In this document: positions 1-12,700 of the stretch, in pieces
Layout of the letters: each line of letters begins with the position of its first letter
Numbering within the stretch: the stretch's first letter is position 1
Source of the DNA: Tachypleus tridentatus
Lineage: Eukaryota > Arthropoda > Merostomata > Xiphosura > Limulidae
Assembly: GCF_004210375.1 (NCBI RefSeq)
Contig: NC_134830.1
Location: 67,310,326-67,374,325, forward strand
Direction of reading: 5' to 3'
Length of the DNA: 64,000 nt
Position numbers and translations under genes: made by a program
The notes under the pieces: generated by a model
What the model saw: the letters and a program-made list of their open reading frames with translations, nothing else
What the model was told of the DNA's origin: nothing
Databases searched by the model: none

Positions 1-230
1 CTGTAGAGCTAGTCAAGGGTTATCTGAACTAGCTGCCCATAATTAAGAAGTGATAGAAAAGACAATAGGCAGCTAATCAACACCACCCACTAACAACACT
101 CTTTTACTAACAAAAAGTGTGAATGACTGTCACATTATAACGCTGAAAGAACAAGAATGATCGGTGACGGGATTCGAACTCACAACTCGCAGATTGAAAG
201 TAAAGCGCCTCAAATCATCAGGTTGTCATA
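1..230 (-). repeat. SINE family 1 (tRNA-derived), diverged, cut by window edge
   Basis: Reads as the reverse complement of the window's commonest repeat. It has the internal core (CACCACCCAC, CTTTTACTAACAAA, GTCACATTATAACG) followed by a tRNA-like head with a B-box (GATTCGAACTC). It lacks several short blocks found in better copies. The 3' tail side is cut by the window start. An old, inactive copy. Confidence 0.8.
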
Positions 231-3223
231 AACAGAAGTAGTTTTCCATTACAGATTTACATTATTGAATTTTTAGACAAAGGTTAAATAGCTATAACTT
301 CTTTTGGTTTTTCCCATATTTTGTACAAAAGTAACGGACATCATTAATAAAATAACCAATTTTAATGCTTGAAAACTTTTTAGTTTAGTTTTGTAAAAGT
401 AAATAAGAAATAAATTTAAACAGTGGACTAAAGTTTTTGTCAAGGCGAAAGGCGCTTGAATTTTGGATATCTTTGAAAATCAAAGAAAACATTTCTGTCT
501 GTTTGTAGACGTATTTCCTTCTAAACAAGTTGGTCGATTAAGAACAGCTTGGCAGGCTGAATTAGTAGTCCAAAAACAAACTTAATTCATATTGAACTAG
601 CCAATATATTATAAAAAAGAATAGCTTATAGAATAATCCATATATCGTTAATGCAGCAGCTATTGTAAATAGTTGTGTTTGAATGAAACCCACGTCACCA
701 CAACATTCTATAAGTCAAATATTTTAATGAAACATACAGCATTTTATTTTGTTCCCCATAATAACCAAAATATTCAGTAACAAGATATCCAGCTATAATG
801 CGGACATCATTTCCTGGATCGGATTTTTGGATCCAATTTTGTGGGAACCGGGAAGGTCAGGTAAACCGTTGACCTCTCCCTTCCCGCCTATCAATCATTT
901 TTTATCTTCTACTTTTTTTATTTTCATTGCTGCATCACTTGTTTCAAATTCCATGTCTTTTCTTTTTCCTTATAAGATGATGTTTGGTATTTTTTAATGG
1001 TTAAGTCTTCTGCTTCTTGGTGTTGTAGTTTGGTCGAGTTTACATTGTAAGATGCTTTCATTTTAATTATTACTGTGTGCCCAGGTTGCCAGGGTTTATT
1101 TAATCTACATATATTTTTTTTTCTCTAGATACTTCCCACGAACAAACGTTCTGCTCGGATCGGTGTTAGGAGGTTCAGGTTCTCAGCTGACCTCTTTCTC
1201 TATTCTTAACTATAATTAATAATCTGACAGATACTATGAATAATATTATTGTATCAGGTTTATGTATTGCATTTTGGAAACACTGATTTATCTACACATT
1301 TACAAGGCCAGGTCCTTGAGTAGTATTTTAGCAGCATTTAGTGCTATTTTATTCTTATCTTTATCTGGTTACGTACACTGAAAAACAATTCGCACTGAAG
1401 TACTTCGCTTCATTTGGTCGTATATTTTAACAAACAATTTACAAGTTAAATGCTATTTCTTTCACAGCATAATTTACCAACACTTATACGACATAAATAC
1501 CATATTTAATTCACAGGTGGTATCTAAATCTAAGTGATAGTTTCAGAGTATAGTTTAGACGGTCTTATTCTTTAATGGGTAGAAACGTTTAACTCTTCAT
1601 CATCATCATGTTTGGTATAAGGATTTATTTCAGTTAATATATCATTTGTATATAAATTTTTTTATCAAAATAGCAAAACGAGCACTCTTTGAGTTTGTCT
1701 CTTATTGACTTTCTACGGATACTAAATATATTCCTAATCTTTAAGTTTTCTGTTCTTTTCTGATTCACACCATTTAACCACGAACACTAGAGTTAGATTA
1801 AGCGCTCAAAATTAAATTAGAGAAGTATTTAATAATTAAAATATTGTAAAGATATTTCTTACCTCTTGATTTCGAACATAATTTTTCGTGGTTGCAAAAT
1901 TCGAGATTATTATTAAATTTTACGCATTAAATATACCAGATCTAGACAGTAAAAATCATAACCACATCTCTACTATGAAACGGGCTGTTTTGAACAAGAA
2001 GTGACGCAACTGCTTCGTCATTTCTTCCAAGTTTCCAACTTAATTGTTACAACTCCTCACTTTTTATCCACTTTCCCTGGGGAATAAACGCCACTGAAGA
2101 TCCCCGCAAAAGGTTTGCTCATTTTTATCCAGTTTGTTTGTGTTTTCGACCCTTTTAAAAGAAAAAAGTAGGAGGAGTGTAGTCTTCTTAAAATAACCTG
2201 GAAAACGTTTAAAGTAAGACATATAAATTACATTAAAATAATTTCAAAAAGAAAGCTTATTGTGGACTGAAAGTTAACTTTTGTTGGTAGATTCTCATCG
2301 TATCTGTCGGACTTTTACCATAGGCAGAGCTTGGTATGCAATTTGCTTCTCAAAAATAGGTTATATTGCACATCTACTTAGTTTATAAACGTTATCTTAC
2401 GATGGCATACTTTAGAGTTTACTAAGAATATCTTACGACAGCCATGATTTTAATAGCCAACAAGCATGTGCTCAAATCTGTCCAAAAGTCAACCTGGAAT
2501 TCCCGAGGATGGTGTGAAAAACTGCAAACTGAGATAGCTAGAAGGCCGTAAAGATGTACATCGTTCGTTTAATAACCAGTTTTTTACGTGCTTTAATTTG
2601 TGCAAAATTTACGTCAGTTTCCGGGTTTTTTAATAACGAGATACAGGTGGCTTAGTAACTTATTTCAAAATCGATTTTAAATATACGAGTCAGCAAGTCA
2701 CGTGACAATTACCGCCAATATATGGGATTGTATTAGATCTACATTTTGATATTATTTAGTATTTTGTTAGTAGTGTGACACTACAAAAAATTGGTTGAAT
2801 TTGGGAAGAAGTACGTAACAGCCCTATTTTGATGCCAAATGTTTGTACAGTCAGATAAGTAAAGATGTATTCAGATCTGGGACTTACAGTTTTCAAGACG
2901 AGAATATCCCTTGTACTCAATGGCACTGGAAAACAAAGAAATATGGATCAACATGGGAAACTAGGACCACACAGAAGTGAGGCATCTTGTAACAGGTGGG
3001 AAGCAATGAAAACAAAGTGTAATGGAAAAAGTCATCTACGTGCTCTATGCAACAGTAGGCAACATAATAAAGAAAACTAGATCAACAGGGTATGGGCTTA
3101 TCAAGATAATTCATATCTTCGGTTCAACCGTTTAACCGTTGTATACCTCAGGCAGACCGAGAATGAAAAGGGTATACATGCTATTTTAGATGAAGATATA
3201 GTTGTCAAGTCGACAACCAAACT
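231..3223. other. Non-coding, no recognised gene
   Basis: AT-rich sequence with stops in all frames. Two short open frames (749-997 and 2865-3080, + strand) have no recognisable domain and unremarkable composition, so I do not call them genes. A somewhat GC-richer patch at about 780-1200 and a codon-like stretch at about 2865-3170 could be remnants of old transposons, but I cannot name a family. Confidence 0.5.
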
Positions 3224-3488
3224 CAGGGGTTCCCAACCTTTTGGCACTGGCGATCCCTTACCTAAAAGTTTGAAACCCATGTGACCCCCTACTTAGGGCT
3301 TACTATCAGCAGCTTAATTTTTATTTTATTTTCTGTGAAGGAGAGGGAAAAAACATCTAAAAAAAATTTAAAAATTCTGTAATTATTTATTAGCAAATTA
3401 AATCACATTGGTCCAACCTGAATTCACAAAAAGAACATATATTTCTTAAAATAATATTAACATAGGTTTGAACAGCTATCCAACCCAG

Positions 3489-5200
3489 CTAATGAGATGC
3501 CTGATGTTGCATTTCAGCAGCAAGCTTTGAAATTCGTGGCCGAGCGTTTGTTAGAGCCAGTCTCATGACATCTCAACATCCAATCTGTTCCTATTCTTTT
3601 TTTTATATTGACAAGAGTGGAAAATCCTGCCTCACACAAGTAGGTAGAAGCAAATGGAACAAGGACACGTAAAGCTATCATGCTGATTTTGGAGTATGAC
3701 TGATACATAGTGCACCAGAACTGAGTCACGGATTTCACCTTGAAGAGATCACAAGCTGAAGAGTCGTTCATTAGATCCAGAAATTCATCTTGGATATCAT
3801 CTGGGATGCTGGATACATCAAGTTCAGTACAAAATGGGTTCCTTACCAGGGCCTCCTGTTCCTGTGATAGCCCAGGGAAGTAACGCTCGACTTCCTTTTC
3901 TAGAGACTGAAGATGTTCGGTAATCTCATCCTTGAGGAACTGATCCAGTTGGAACTGAGACTCATCCGTCTCAGATGAAAAACACAAAGTTTTTCAAACA
4001 TAGCGATGCTTCCAAGATTGGTTTTCCGACGCCAGTTCTGCAGTTTGGAAACAAAGGCCCGAAGACTATCTTGAAAAATGAGAACATGTGTTTCCCTTCC
4101 TTGAAGCTTCAAATTGAGCTTGTTCAGCTGGTCAAAAATGTCGGCCAGGTACGCAACCCTTTTATTCCATGCTTCATCTTCGAAGTGAGCTACAAGATCT
4201 TTCCTTTCTTGAGTCTCCAGGAATAGCTTTATTTCATCTTTCATTTCAAAGACACGATTAATAACGTTTCCTTTCGACAACCAACGTACTGCTGTGTAAA
4301 AGAGAAGGACTTCGTGGTCAGCATTCATGTCTTTGCACAGTTCTTTGAATAGGCGAGTGTTGAGTGCTTGAGTCTTCACATAATTTACAATTTTGATTAC
4401 AGATTCAAGCACTTCCTGCAGAGAGGCAGGGAGAGTCTTACTGGCGAGAGCATACGGTGAATCATGCAGTGGATGCCCTTTGCTTCAGGTGCTAGCTTCT
4501 TTACTCTCGACTGGAATCCTGATTTCGATCCCAGCATAGCCGGTGCCCCATCCGTATAAACCCCACACACGTTTTCCCATTGAAGATCTTCGTCTTGAAA
4601 AATAGTTGAAACTTTTTCCATGACATCATCAGCTTTTGTTGTGGTTTCAAGTGCACTGCAGAATAAGAATTCGTCTTTGATGTCATCTGAATTAATGTAT
4701 CTCACGAAGACAAGCAACTGAGAACATGAACTTACATCTGTTGACTCGTCGAGCTGAAAGGAGAACAAAGGGGAACCCTTGATTTCAGTCAAAACCTGTT
4801 CCTTCACATCCATAGACATTTTAGAAATGCGCCTCTGTATAGTATTATTTGACAGGGATACTTGCTGCATCTTCTTAGCACTGGTTTCTCCAAGAATAAG
4901 ATTTACTGCTTTAATCATGCAGGGTTTAAGAAGTGTTTCTCCAATCGTGTGAGGCTTTTTTTGTTTAGCAATTTCGAATGCAATCTCATATGAAGCTTCC
5001 ACTACGGCTGCACTCTGCTGCTGAAACGACCCACTTCTATCGATTCTTTGGCTTTTAAGACACCGTTCATGCCGTTTGAAGAAATCCAAACCCTTCTTTG
5101 CGTGTTCTGGGTGTTTCAAAACACACTGTGGTTTCTCGATGCCGTCGTTGGCGAGCACAGTGGTGAGGTAGCATTCTGAGTATCTGCGCCGTTTAGCCAT
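3489..5200 (-). pseudogene. hAT transposase pseudogene (ZBED5 / SCAND3-like)
   Basis: Cut-and-paste transposase reading leftward from an ATG at 5198-5200. The first block (5200-4397) has a KRRRY basic N-terminus, then the RNase H-like catalytic region with FSFQLDESTDVSS (first catalytic Asp region) and CGVYTDGAPAMLG (second Asp region), a close match to the ZBED5/SCAND3 group. The frame then shifts near 4440 into a second block (4412-3900) containing TAVRWLSKGNVINRVFE, shifts again near 3985 into the third block (3987-3514) with the C-terminal hAT dimerisation motif region (STYLCEAGFSTLVNIK), and shifts at least once more near 3555-3600 to reach a natural stop at 3489-3491. With at least three frame breaks no full-length transposase can be made. 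Frame assignments rest on my reading of family motifs, not an alignment. Confidence 0.87.
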
Positions 5201-5449
5201 GGACACAACCCACCTCTACTGCTTACTTATCTCCTTGTTAAAATAAAATAAAAATGTTGAATAGTGAACGCTTTGGCAACTGTAGATCTTACAGTGACTA
5301 CTTGTGGGGGGTGCAGGTACAGTAATGATGAGGTAAGTATTGGGAGGGAAGGGAGCGTGGTCAGTCGCGCGATCCGTCATCCACCAATCAGCAACAGACA
5401 TGTGACTCACGTGTCCACAGCGAGCACACACACACTTAATCACAGCTAA

Positions 5450-5575
5450 ACAGACACACAAGCATACATACATGCGCGTGCACTCACATACTCGCTACTC
5501 ACTAGTACACACATACATACAGTTGCAGACACACACACATTCACACAGGCACGCACACATACACCCAGAATATCA
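5450..5575. repeat. Imperfect CA/CATA-rich microsatellite
   Basis: Alternating purine-pyrimidine tract rich in ACACAC, CATACATA and GCGCGTGCAC, lying inside the hAT element upstream of its transposase. It could adopt Z-DNA, but otherwise it is ordinary low-complexity sequence. Confidence 0.7.
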
Positions 5576-5788
5576 CCTAATGACATTGAACTAACGTAGC
5601 ACACGTTTTGCTTTGCACCGAAACAAAAAAATGTAAGAGCATGAAAATGTAATTGATAAAATAAAATTAATGTTATCCCAAGCTACTTCTAACAAGGCTA
5701 CGCGACTCCCCTGCCAAGGCTTCGCTACTCCCCCGCCAAGGCTTTGCGACCCCCCAGGGGGGCGCGACCCACCGGTTGGGAACCCCTG

Positions 5789-6974
5789 ACCTTCGTGCTT
5801 CGACAGTTGAAAACCGTCTTCCCTGATGATTTATGAAAACTCTGTTAGAGAATGGTGTGCTTCGGACATAACAATTTGACGGCGGAATCTTTTGAAATAA
5901 TAAGTAAACTTCAGGGCTTTGTCGAGATGTGTAGTTGTAAGATAGAGCATCAACAAACGTAAAGATGTGGTGTGTAATGACGTGGTGAGCTTCAAAATCA
6001 TTTTAATATAATGTTCTAAACATGTATACAATGCTCTAGTAACTGTTAATACGTGACTAGTGATTTCGTAGTAACCACATCGTCTGTAGAGAGGATTTTC
6101 TTGTGTGCATAGTGATATTTAACTTTCTGCCATTTGAGATGATAACGATTCTCTAACCATTCATAAGACAGAACTTAAATAAAATATTTTATAAATAATG
6201 CTTAGTGAGATTCTGTAAGAATGGTCTTTATAACTTATCAATATTGTGAATTAATTGTAGAACCCAAAAGTGTATTTGTTGAGCAACTCTAATAAATTAA
6301 TGCAAAGGTTAATAAGAAAGCAATAAAGAAGGTCCTCAATTGATGGAATTTATGGCTGTCTGCCTGTTTCTTTTTTTTTTTTTTTGGTTGAGATGTCATA
6401 ACATTTTATTAATATCGACAAAACCAAAGCAATATTAACAGCGAAAAAATATTGTTTGCAGGACTTCAAATTTTTTGAAGAAAACGGCGTGAAAAAATTA
6501 CATTATATAGCATCTTATACATCTCAAACGTATCTGTCTGGAACAGTAAAGGTAAGGGAACTTACAACCACTACATCACTGTTAAATCAGTCTGATGACG
6601 AGGACCCCACCCTTTGTAATCAATCGGGTCATTAAGTTTTGTTTCACACACCATCAATCATTACCGGTTAAGAAAAGGTCAATGATTGTAAAAGTTTCTT
6701 TTTATACATTAAGCAAGTTATATCTCGTGTTCGACGAGAGTGTTTTTGTTATTCAAGCACCCGTCTAAATTGTTTTGTCTGATGCACAATTACATACAAA
6801 AACAACAACATTTTATTACATCATTTTATGGTAAGACTCTTCAAATGTTAAAATTAAAAAATAAATTATTATATTTCACAACACGTTAAGCAAGCAATCA
6901 AAATCAAACCATAAAGCATTATTTTAGGACAGGATTAGTTTAAAATTATCGTTAGATGTGAGAGTATGTTTGAT
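5789..6974. other. Non-coding, no recognised gene
   Basis: AT-rich DNA to the right of the hAT element. It contains a poly-T run near 6371-6386 and no open frame of note. I see no exon, RNA gene or mobile element with recognisable ends here. Confidence 0.5.
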
Positions 6975-7231
6975 TAGTTTGGTTTAAATTTTGCTCAAAG
7001 CTGCACGAGAGCTATCTGCTCTAGCACTAATTTAGCATGATAAGAACAGAAAGAACGCATCTATTCATCACCAACCACCGCCAACTCTTCGGCTACTGTT
7101 TTACCAACAAATAGTAGGATTAGCTATCACATTATAACGTCCTCATGGTTGAAAGTTTGATGCGAAGGTACTTTGAATCCGCTACCTTCAGGTTACGAAA
7201 CGAGTGCTTTAACCACTATTGAGCCAGATGT
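6975..7231 (-). repeat. SINE family 1, diverged
   Basis: Reverse-complement copy. A tail-proximal block (TTTGCTCAAAGCTGCACGAGAGCTATCTG) is followed by the core (CATCACCAACCACCGCCAACTC, CACATTATAACG) and a decayed tRNA-like head ending TTTAACCACTATTGAGCCAG. Many substitutions suggest an old insertion. Confidence 0.78.
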
Positions 7232-7573
7232 GAGAGAGAATCCATTTGTTCTCTGATACCAATGAACAGCGAATTAGGTAGTTATTTTGAGTTCTGATTA
7301 GAATTTAGCCAGTTGTGTTTTTTTAAAAAAATGTATGTATTAAACATAAGACTGTTTCAGTAACAGATTCTTTATTTTATTTTTTTTAATACACAATCTA
7401 TAAATCTTGAAGTTGATGAAATGTTCAAACTGCACTAGAATCTTTTTGATCCACAAGTATGTAATTATGTAACTGTGTCTCACTGAAAGTAGTTCCTATT
7501 TATTTATCAACCTACATCAGTTTGACATAAGTTACAAACTCAGTGATGACGAAAACCCACTTATACAGAAGAA

Positions 7574-7654
7574 TATATATGTAAAAACGGCTGGTTTTTC
7601 GCTCCTCTACACAAAATTTTTGTTTAACCCAAACCAGCCGTTTTTACATATATA
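7574..7654. repeat. Perfect 24-bp inverted repeat with 33-bp loop
   Basis: Arm 7574-7597 (TATATATGTAAAAACGGCTG followed by GTTT) is exactly the reverse complement of arm 7631-7654. The arms carry the ACGGCTGG motif that also occurs in the dispersed repeat at 55970. The result is a strong cruciform or hairpin candidate, lying just left of a SINE. Confidence 0.9.
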
Positions 7655-7669
7655 AGTTACAAACTGTTA

Positions 7670-7941
7670 GGCCCGGCATGGGTTAAGGCGTTCGACTCAT
7701 AATCTGAGGGTCGCGGGTTCGCATCCCGGTCGCGCCAAACATGCTCGTCCTTTCAGCCGTGGGAGCGTTATAAAGTGACGGTCAATCCCACTATTCGTTG
7801 GTAAAAGAGTAGCCCAAGAGTTGGCGGTGGGTGGTGATGACTAGCTGCCTTCCCTCTAGTCTTACACTGCTAAATTAGGGACGGCTACCACAGATATCCC
7901 TCGAGTAGCTTTGTGCGAAATTCAAAAACAAACAAACAAAC
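7670..7941 (+). repeat. SINE family 1, nearly full length
   Basis: Forward copy. tRNA-like head GCCCGGCATGGGTTAAGGCG with B-box GGGTTCGCATCCC, then the core (GGCGGTGGGTGGTGATGACT, TAAATTAGGGACGGC), ending in the tail GCGAAATTCAAAAACAAACAAAC. A few bases of the head are missing between GGCATGG and GTTAAGGC. Confidence 0.92.
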
Positions 7942-9423
7942 TTTTTCAATTGGTAGAAAAATATCTACAAAATATTAACTCAGTTTTCTACACATAAATT
8001 ATTTTAAGCTTACACTATGATAAGACAGGGCTTGGTTGTTTTTCTTTCTTTTTTTTTTAGTTTTTATCATCAGATTTATTGCCCAATATGCAATAAAACA
8101 TCTGGTACCTAAAAAGGCTACATGAAAAATAAACACCAAATCACAATCCCGGCGTCTAAATAGTTACTTACAAATGAATATTAGTCTTACTACTGTTTGT
8201 GTGCGGGATTTTGAAATATATACTATAAAAATGAAGAATGCGCAGATGTGAAATAATAATGAACGTGGCTCAAAAGCAGATCGTTGTGAATCTTTCACGT
8301 GTAAATAACATACTCGTATTACGCACATTTAGATATAAGAATGGTTTGCACGCAAATATAATAAACTATTCAACAAATTATTTCACAACTATAGATCTAT
8401 CAAACTTCTTTTACCGGCTTTTACCCATATTTTGAGATCACACCGTTAAACATTTTCTGTCTTTATGTAAATGCTTTATAAATTAAATTGGGGTCAAAAG
8501 TAAGACTAAGGATAAGTGGTGTGATATTTTAAGGTGGTAATAAAAGGAATAATACACATTAAATTAATACCTAAATTATAAATTGCCATATATAAAAGCA
8601 TCGCAGAGCTGAGAGTAAACTATATAAATTATAACTTAACTAAATTTTACAAATAAAATTAAACTCAAATGAAACTTCATAAGCCTACAAATTAACTAAC
8701 ACGTGACCCGGTTGAAATTCTCTTTAGATCGATGATAGTTGAAGCATTTTTATATTGAAAAAGTATAAGTAATAAGTAATATTATATCTCATCTTTAAAC
8801 GGTATTGTTATGGTTATAACACTGTTTTGAAATTCTTTGAAATATATTATCCAACTTTTCAATCCAAGAAATACATCATCGAAAAGTAGAAGCTTTAGAG
8901 TTTAGTTAGTATCTCAGTCAGTTTATATTAAAGATTAGTATTGCAAGGAAGTCCACCCCTTGATCAAGTGTAAGACATAGAGACATGTGTGACACCAAAC
9001 TGAAGTACATGTTCAAATCGATGGCGCCACAGAAGTGTTTCGAATGAGTCTTGTCACGTGCCTGTTCTTGGAAAGTTTTTCATTTACTTGAGTGTAAAGC
9101 ATACGTAATCATTCAAATTAGCATTAATTAAACATTCCATGAAGAGATATTTACATCTTATTGAATAAATCACGTGTATTTTAAGATCTAAATGTTTTGA
9201 TGCAAATAAATTAAGAAGAGGACAAGTTAGTTTACACTTATAGGCTTACCAAATCGGCGTTTTAGTGCGTTTTATCGATGTTCTGAAAGTAATGAATAAT
9301 AATTTGTTAAACGTTGATGAGCATGTTTATAAAATTCGTGTAATTAATTGAAGGTTTCTACTATTTAGAATTAAACTCTTTTGCCATTCACGACACTATT
9401 AGTAAAACAATGAGCTTACAATA
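7942..9423. other. Non-coding, no recognised gene
   Basis: AT-rich DNA. The small open frame 8238-8435 (+) starts in the middle of composition typical of the region and has no recognisable domain. No repeat with clear ends is visible. Confidence 0.5.
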
Positions 9424-9489
9424 GGGTTTCCATACCAGCGGTGGGCATAGTACAGATAGCCCATTGTGTAACTTTACGCTTAACAATAT
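9424..9489 (+). repeat. SINE family 2 fragment (3' part)
   Basis: Matches the 3' part of the second SINE family: CAGCGGTGGGCATAGTACAG then ATAGCCCATTGTGTAACTTT and a GCTTAACAA tail. The tRNA-like head is missing, or decayed beyond recognition. Confidence 0.65.
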
Positions 9490-9494
9490 ATATT

Positions 9495-9746
9495 TTTTTA
9501 AATTTCGCTTATAGCTACACGAGGGCTATCTGCCCTAGCCGTCCCTAATTTAGCAGTGTAAGACTAGATGGAAGGTAGCTAGTCATTACCACCCACCGCC
9601 AATTCTTGGGCTACACTTTTGATCGTCACATTATAACGCCTCGACCGCTGAAAGGGCGAGCATGTTTGATGTGACGGGGATTCGAACCCGCAATCTTAAG
9701 ATTACGAGTAAGTAAAGCACTTTAACCCATCTGGCCATGCCGGACT
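9495..9746 (-). repeat. SINE family 1
   Basis: Reverse-complement copy with all parts: tail side (AAATTTCGCTTATAGCTACACG), core (CACCACCCACCGCCAATTC, CACATTATAACGCC) and tRNA-like head with B-box GGGATTCGAACCC, ending CTGGCCATGCCGGAC. A short deletion removes the block between the CTACACTTTT and GATCGTCAC motifs. Confidence 0.92.
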
Positions 9747-12700
9747 TCTTATTAAGGATATCTGAACTTTAATAATACATATATGTTCAACAACATTTCA
9801 GATTCATCTCTCTAGGTTTACAAACAATACTTAGCTGAATATACTAACTTTCAATGTAAGTCACTGAGACCATGGTCATGTAATGTTCAAAGATTTCAAA
9901 GCCAATAAAAAGCTGGGAATGTATTTTCAATATTTATTTGTTGATGTATATAACTATTCAAGCAAATGCAGTCTGCAGTCTCGCCAAAAAGCAGGACATT
10001 TCAACTGATTGCAACACCCGCTATACTTCTTCATAGTAAGACATGGAAAAACATTTGTGTATTCAGAGGTAATGTGGTTCCTTCCTCAACATAAACTCGT
10101 GCAGTCCACTACTTTTGGACTTGATTTGGTGAAAATGAACGTTGTTTTGATATAAATGCAGCTTATTTGTTGTACAGTTCAAACTGACTGGTGATTTTTA
10201 CAGTGAGTTCATCCTTAAGACCATCATTTCGCGAGATATCACAAATATCCCACCATTATGTGACTCGCGAGTAGGAATCTAACGTTCGTACGAGTGCATG
10301 TACTCTTGCACCAGTCCACCCTTCCGAATTCCCTGCAGTCAGGATGGCTCTACCTGGCATAATCCGAGAGTGGTAAACGAAGTGAAAGTAGGTAGGACTA
10401 ACAGCATTACCAGGATTGCTTCACTTACATTGGAACCAAAGCAAACATGCAGAACTAGATCAAGAACTATAAGTTAAGATTGATGAGTCAGAGGGTACTA
10501 GAAGATACTAGAAGTATTTATCTGGTTGACTAAGAGGACTCAGACAAGGAAATGCCAATGAATGAATATGTTATAACTCTGATGATTGGCTGAAACTGGT
10601 GAAAAACTGCAAATCTAATACTGATTGCGCAATACAAGTAGGAATACATGGTGTGCTTTGGACATGCAGCCTTACAATGAAGTCTTCATCAATAGAAGCT
10701 ATATTGCAGAAATATAGTCAAGATCCATTGTCATCAAATAAAGAATGACCATGCGTGTTACATGTAATATAACGACGAGTTAAGACTACAAAATCGTTTT
10801 AGTATAATGTATGTAACCTCCCTATATATCTATTAGCACTGTAAATATATGCATGATGCTGCACACGTATACAGATATTACACAAATGAATATATTTTAC
10901 AGGTAATAAACGAATAAAAATTTTATGTCATATGTGAAGTAAAGAGTTGTTGTTACGTGGTTATGAAACATCAGTGGAAGAAGTGGTATACCTAATACTT
11001 TCATGGACCCTTATGAAAGAATATTTTTAGTTTGATTCTGAAACATTAAAAGGTAGTGATTTTGTTCTTAAAGAAATAAGTATGATACGTGAGCTCACAT
11101 GAGAAGTTGGTGAAACAATTTCTTTGGTTGGTGTAGTGAAGAGTAATTTTGATAAGATCAAAACGAAATATTTATAAGTGGATTAAAGTGTCAGAAGTAG
11201 ATTATGTGCAATACTGAGAGTAACTTTTGTATATTCAATGTCGTAATTGATTCATGATTGAAATAATTCATGAGCAAGCAGCTTCACTGAATATCTGTTA
11301 AAATTTGTTCTTCTATAAGTTGCGGTTATAACAAACTGAAGTGTTGACTCTAAGTGAAAGGCCTTATTTTTGTTACTTCTATAGGAATCCGTGTTTACAG
11401 TTTTATCTCTTCATTGGACCCTAGGTCAGTTATAATATGTAGAAAACAGAGGCGAAGTATCTTGCATACAAGAGATAGCTGTTAATCGAACCATTTAATA
11501 ATGATACAATGGGTGACTCAGCTACATGTTGATCAAGTGTATGACCTGGGTGAAACCTGATGGAAGAAGATATTCATAGATACAAGAGAAGGTCTTTGCA
11601 AGAGGCAGTATACTCATAAGTACAAAGATGTGCCTGTAGAAATGACATTTCATCAGAGTAACTTGATAAATTATATGAAAATATGCTTTTAGGGCAGATA
11701 GTAATGGTGACGAAGCATTGCATCTTTGAACCATATGCATATCGCTGAACATTCGACCAATCGTAATCCAGGTTTCCTAAGCATCATCATTATTTTCATA
11801 TTTGAGATCAACTTATTAACCTTTTAAACACTCTTGTTTACCTGCCAAATGTTATTAACGGACTACAACTGTCTAGGAAACTTTGGACAATATTTCAGGC
11901 TGATAGTGTAGATCTTCATCAGGTCTAATGATAATGTGCTAGCAGCTCGAAACGTTGTCCAAAGGTTCCTAGGCAAATACAATACATAAACAACACCTTT
12001 TTAAGCATAATTTCTTCTTGCTAAAACGTCTCTCAAATAAATAGTGCTACTGTTTTTATTAGCCAACTTATTCTCTAGTATGGAAAGAAAAAGTTTATTG
12101 CTGGGAATGCAGAGATTTGGAGGAGTACTTAATGGTCTTCATGGACTGACCTGATATTTCATGTTGGGGAAGATGGGTTAAGAGAATAAGATGAGTTGTT
12201 GGACAAATTCTCTGATTTTCAGACCGTTGCAGAAGCCTTTAACAAGTTCGTAAACCCACAACACCCTTAACCAGACTACCAATATGAAACACCATTGATA
12301 GACTCAGGCAGATAAATTGATACTTTGTTTATATCTAGTGCCAAAAAGAGGACGAACCAAGGAGGACCCAGGAGAAACCGACCAGTTCTAGTAGTGCAGG
12401 ACTCTGTCAAGTTCATGATGAGCTTGTAGATAATCTCTACCAGTAAATCATCGACAGTCTTCGTAAATTTGTCAAAACTTTAACACTCAACTATAGACGA
12501 ACGACATAAACTAATTGTATGCTTTTTCTCTTTTAATTATTCTTGTTTTAAAAAGAACGGAAAAAGCAAAATAAAAAATCACTGCCTATTTCTCACTAAC
12601 AACTTAATAATTATCATGAATTAAAGCTCTTTATTTTTGACTTCCTCCTTATGTGGTCTCCTTATTCAAATTCATTCAAAGTAACAAATTTATCTTTAAT

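Larger units (their letters stand above)
3224..5788 (-). mobile_element. hAT-superfamily DNA transposon (ZBED5-like transposase), defective
   Basis: A 2.57 kb element bounded by perfect 15-bp terminal inverted repeats, CAGGGGTTCCCAACC at 3224-3238 and its complement at 5774-5788. CAGGGG-type ends are typical of hAT (Charlie-like) elements. Inside, on the - strand, is a decayed hAT transposase (3489-5200). The region between the transposase start and the right end holds CA-rich low-complexity DNA and a C-rich subterminal block (5700-5770). hAT elements make 8-bp target duplications. The 8 bases left (ACCAAACT) and right (ACCTTCGT) share only ACC and the last T, so no intact duplication is visible. 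Non-autonomous today because the reading frame is broken. Confidence 0.88.

Noticed and set aside
749-997. Possible small secreted or membrane protein ORF
   Set aside because: It has no ATG at its start, no domain and no splice context. Hydrophobic Phe/Ile/Ser-rich peptides are expected from T-rich DNA.
2865-3080. 71-codon ATG ORF with fairly balanced codons
   Set aside because: No recognisable motif, just left of a hAT element, and no supporting signals. Possibly an old repeat remnant.
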